Assembly (NCBI GenBank): GCA_022563625.1
Contig: JADFNA010000150.1
Location: 1-5,395 of the forward strand
Length of the DNA: 5,395 bases
Origin: Candidatus Zixiibacteriota bacterium
Lineage (GTDB): Bacteria > Zixibacteria > MSB-5A5 > GN15 > JACZUZ01
Direction of reading: 5' to 3'
Both the position numbers and the translations under genes were made by a program. Positions 4,853 to 5,395 of this stretch are shown one piece after another. Under the pieces are notes generated by a model. That model saw nothing but the letters and a program-made list of their open reading frames with translations. It searched no databases and had not been told where the DNA came from. The first letter of the stretch is position 1; the number at the start of each line of letters is the position of its first letter.

Positions 4853-5395
4853 CTATTTGGCTTCGGCCTCAGCTTCAAGCTCTTCGCGGCGGCGCGCAAC
4901 TTCCGATTCCTCACCTGATCCCAGAAGACCGGTGGAAAGGTACTTCATGCCCGAGTCACACAGGATGGTGACAATCACATCATCAGCGCTGAAATAATCT
5001 TGTTCGATTAGTTTTTTGATCGCCGCCACATTTGCGCCTGCCGAAAACCCTACCAGAAACCCGGCCTCACGCGCCAGACGTCGTGTCATATCCAGTGTTT
5101 CATCATCGCTAACCTGCACATAATGATCGGCCAGCTCGGGGCGCCATTTCTGGGGAATGAGACAATAGCTGGTGCCCTGGATAATATGCTCCTTTTTTGT
5201 CACCGGCTGACCGGCAAGTATTGCAGCGCCCTCAGGTTCGGCCACGAACGATTGAATTGAAGGATTCATTTCTTTGAGATAGCTGATGATGCCCATAAAC
5301 GTTCCGCCGGTGCCGACTGCCATGCCGAAATGTGTCACTTTGCGCGCAATCTGCTGATAGATTTCGGCGCCCGTTCCTAAGTAATGAGCGCGTAT
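4853..5395 (-). CDS. Cysteine synthase-family PLP enzyme, C-terminal part (5' end outside window)
   Basis: The frame is open from the right edge to a TAG at 4853-4855 and gives 180 residues. An apparent start at 5338 is only an internal GTG: the upstream codons read IRAHYLGTGAEIYQQIARK, the normal continuation of this fold. The enzyme would replace the acetyl (or related) group of an activated serine with sulfide to form cysteine, in the cytoplasm. Visible motifs are the PLP phosphate-binding loop GTGGT (residues 28-32 of the fragment), VAEPEGAAIL, HIIQGTSYCLIP, and VGFSAGANVAA, where the Ser is expected to contact the PLP ring nitrogen. The lysine that carries PLP lies in the missing half. 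The end, CDSGMKYLST, is standard for the family and is followed by a charged tail, EESEVARRREELEAEAEAK, likely a helix. A related beta-replacing enzyme such as a cystathionine beta-synthase-type protein cannot be excluded without the N-terminal half. Confidence 0.9.
   Translation of the reverse strand: MRAHYLGTGAEIYQQIARKVTHFGMAVGTGGTFMGIISYLKEMNPSIQSFVAEPEGAAILAGQPVTKKEHIIQGTSYCLIPQKWRPELADHYVQVSDDETLDMTRRLAREAGFLVGFSAGANVAAIKKLIEQDYFSADDVIVTILCDSGMKYLSTGLLGSGEESEVARRREELEAEAEAK

Noticed and set aside
4820..4854. Possible terminator after the cysteine synthase gene: a run of seven T on the minus strand after a weak AGCAG/CTGGCT stem
   Set aside because: The stem has only five pairs with a bulge and a 15-nt loop, and it overlaps the stop codon region. 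It is too weak to call.

Overview
The window looks like a chromosomal stretch of an uncultivated-type bacterium of roughly 50% G+C. The best clue is the secreted protein at 3928-4722, which ends in two dockerin-type calcium repeats with an IADxTFLIxRIFNFG core. Such non-cellulosomal dockerin tails are common in FCB-superphylum candidate lineages (for example Zixibacteria). This placement is inference and no marker gene is present to confirm it.

Region 1 (1-3449) is a small regulator/membrane-protein operon broken by a mobile element. The tail of an unidentified upstream gene (1-45) overlaps an XRE-type regulator (42-251) by 4 nt, and the regulator overlaps a multi-pass membrane protein gene starting at 244. 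That gene is cut at position 650 by an IS1595 (ISXO2-like) element occupying 651-2564. The boundaries are clear: 23-bp perfect terminal inverted repeats (651-673 and 2542-2564), flanked by an 8-bp target duplication ATCGTCTT (643-650 and 2565-2572). Removing the element and one target copy restores a single open frame, 244-650 joined to 2573-3449, coding for about 427 residues: a polytopic membrane domain followed by five MORN-like repeats.

The element is 1914 bp and carries two convergent genes whose 3' ends overlap by 52 bp. The transposase is on the minus strand (2496-1615), with a zinc ribbon and a DDE-type core. It is driven by a near-consensus sigma-70 promoter whose -35 box lies inside the right terminal repeat. 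The plus-strand cargo gene (677-1666) encodes a 329-residue protein with a C-terminal HEPN-like region carrying the motif RNPLSH (R-x4-H). The cargo is AT-richer than the transposase and the host genes. A transposon carrying a putative HEPN ribonuclease or defence-type protein is the most interesting item here.

Region 2 (3450-3927) is a 478-base non-coding stretch with a few imperfect repeats and inverted repeats but no gene I can support. Region 3 (3928-4722) encodes an exported protein with a signal peptide, a cohesin-like beta domain and a C-terminal dockerin pair. Region 4 (4853-5395, minus strand) is the C-terminal half of a cysteine synthase-family PLP enzyme running off the right edge. 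It converges on the dockerin gene.
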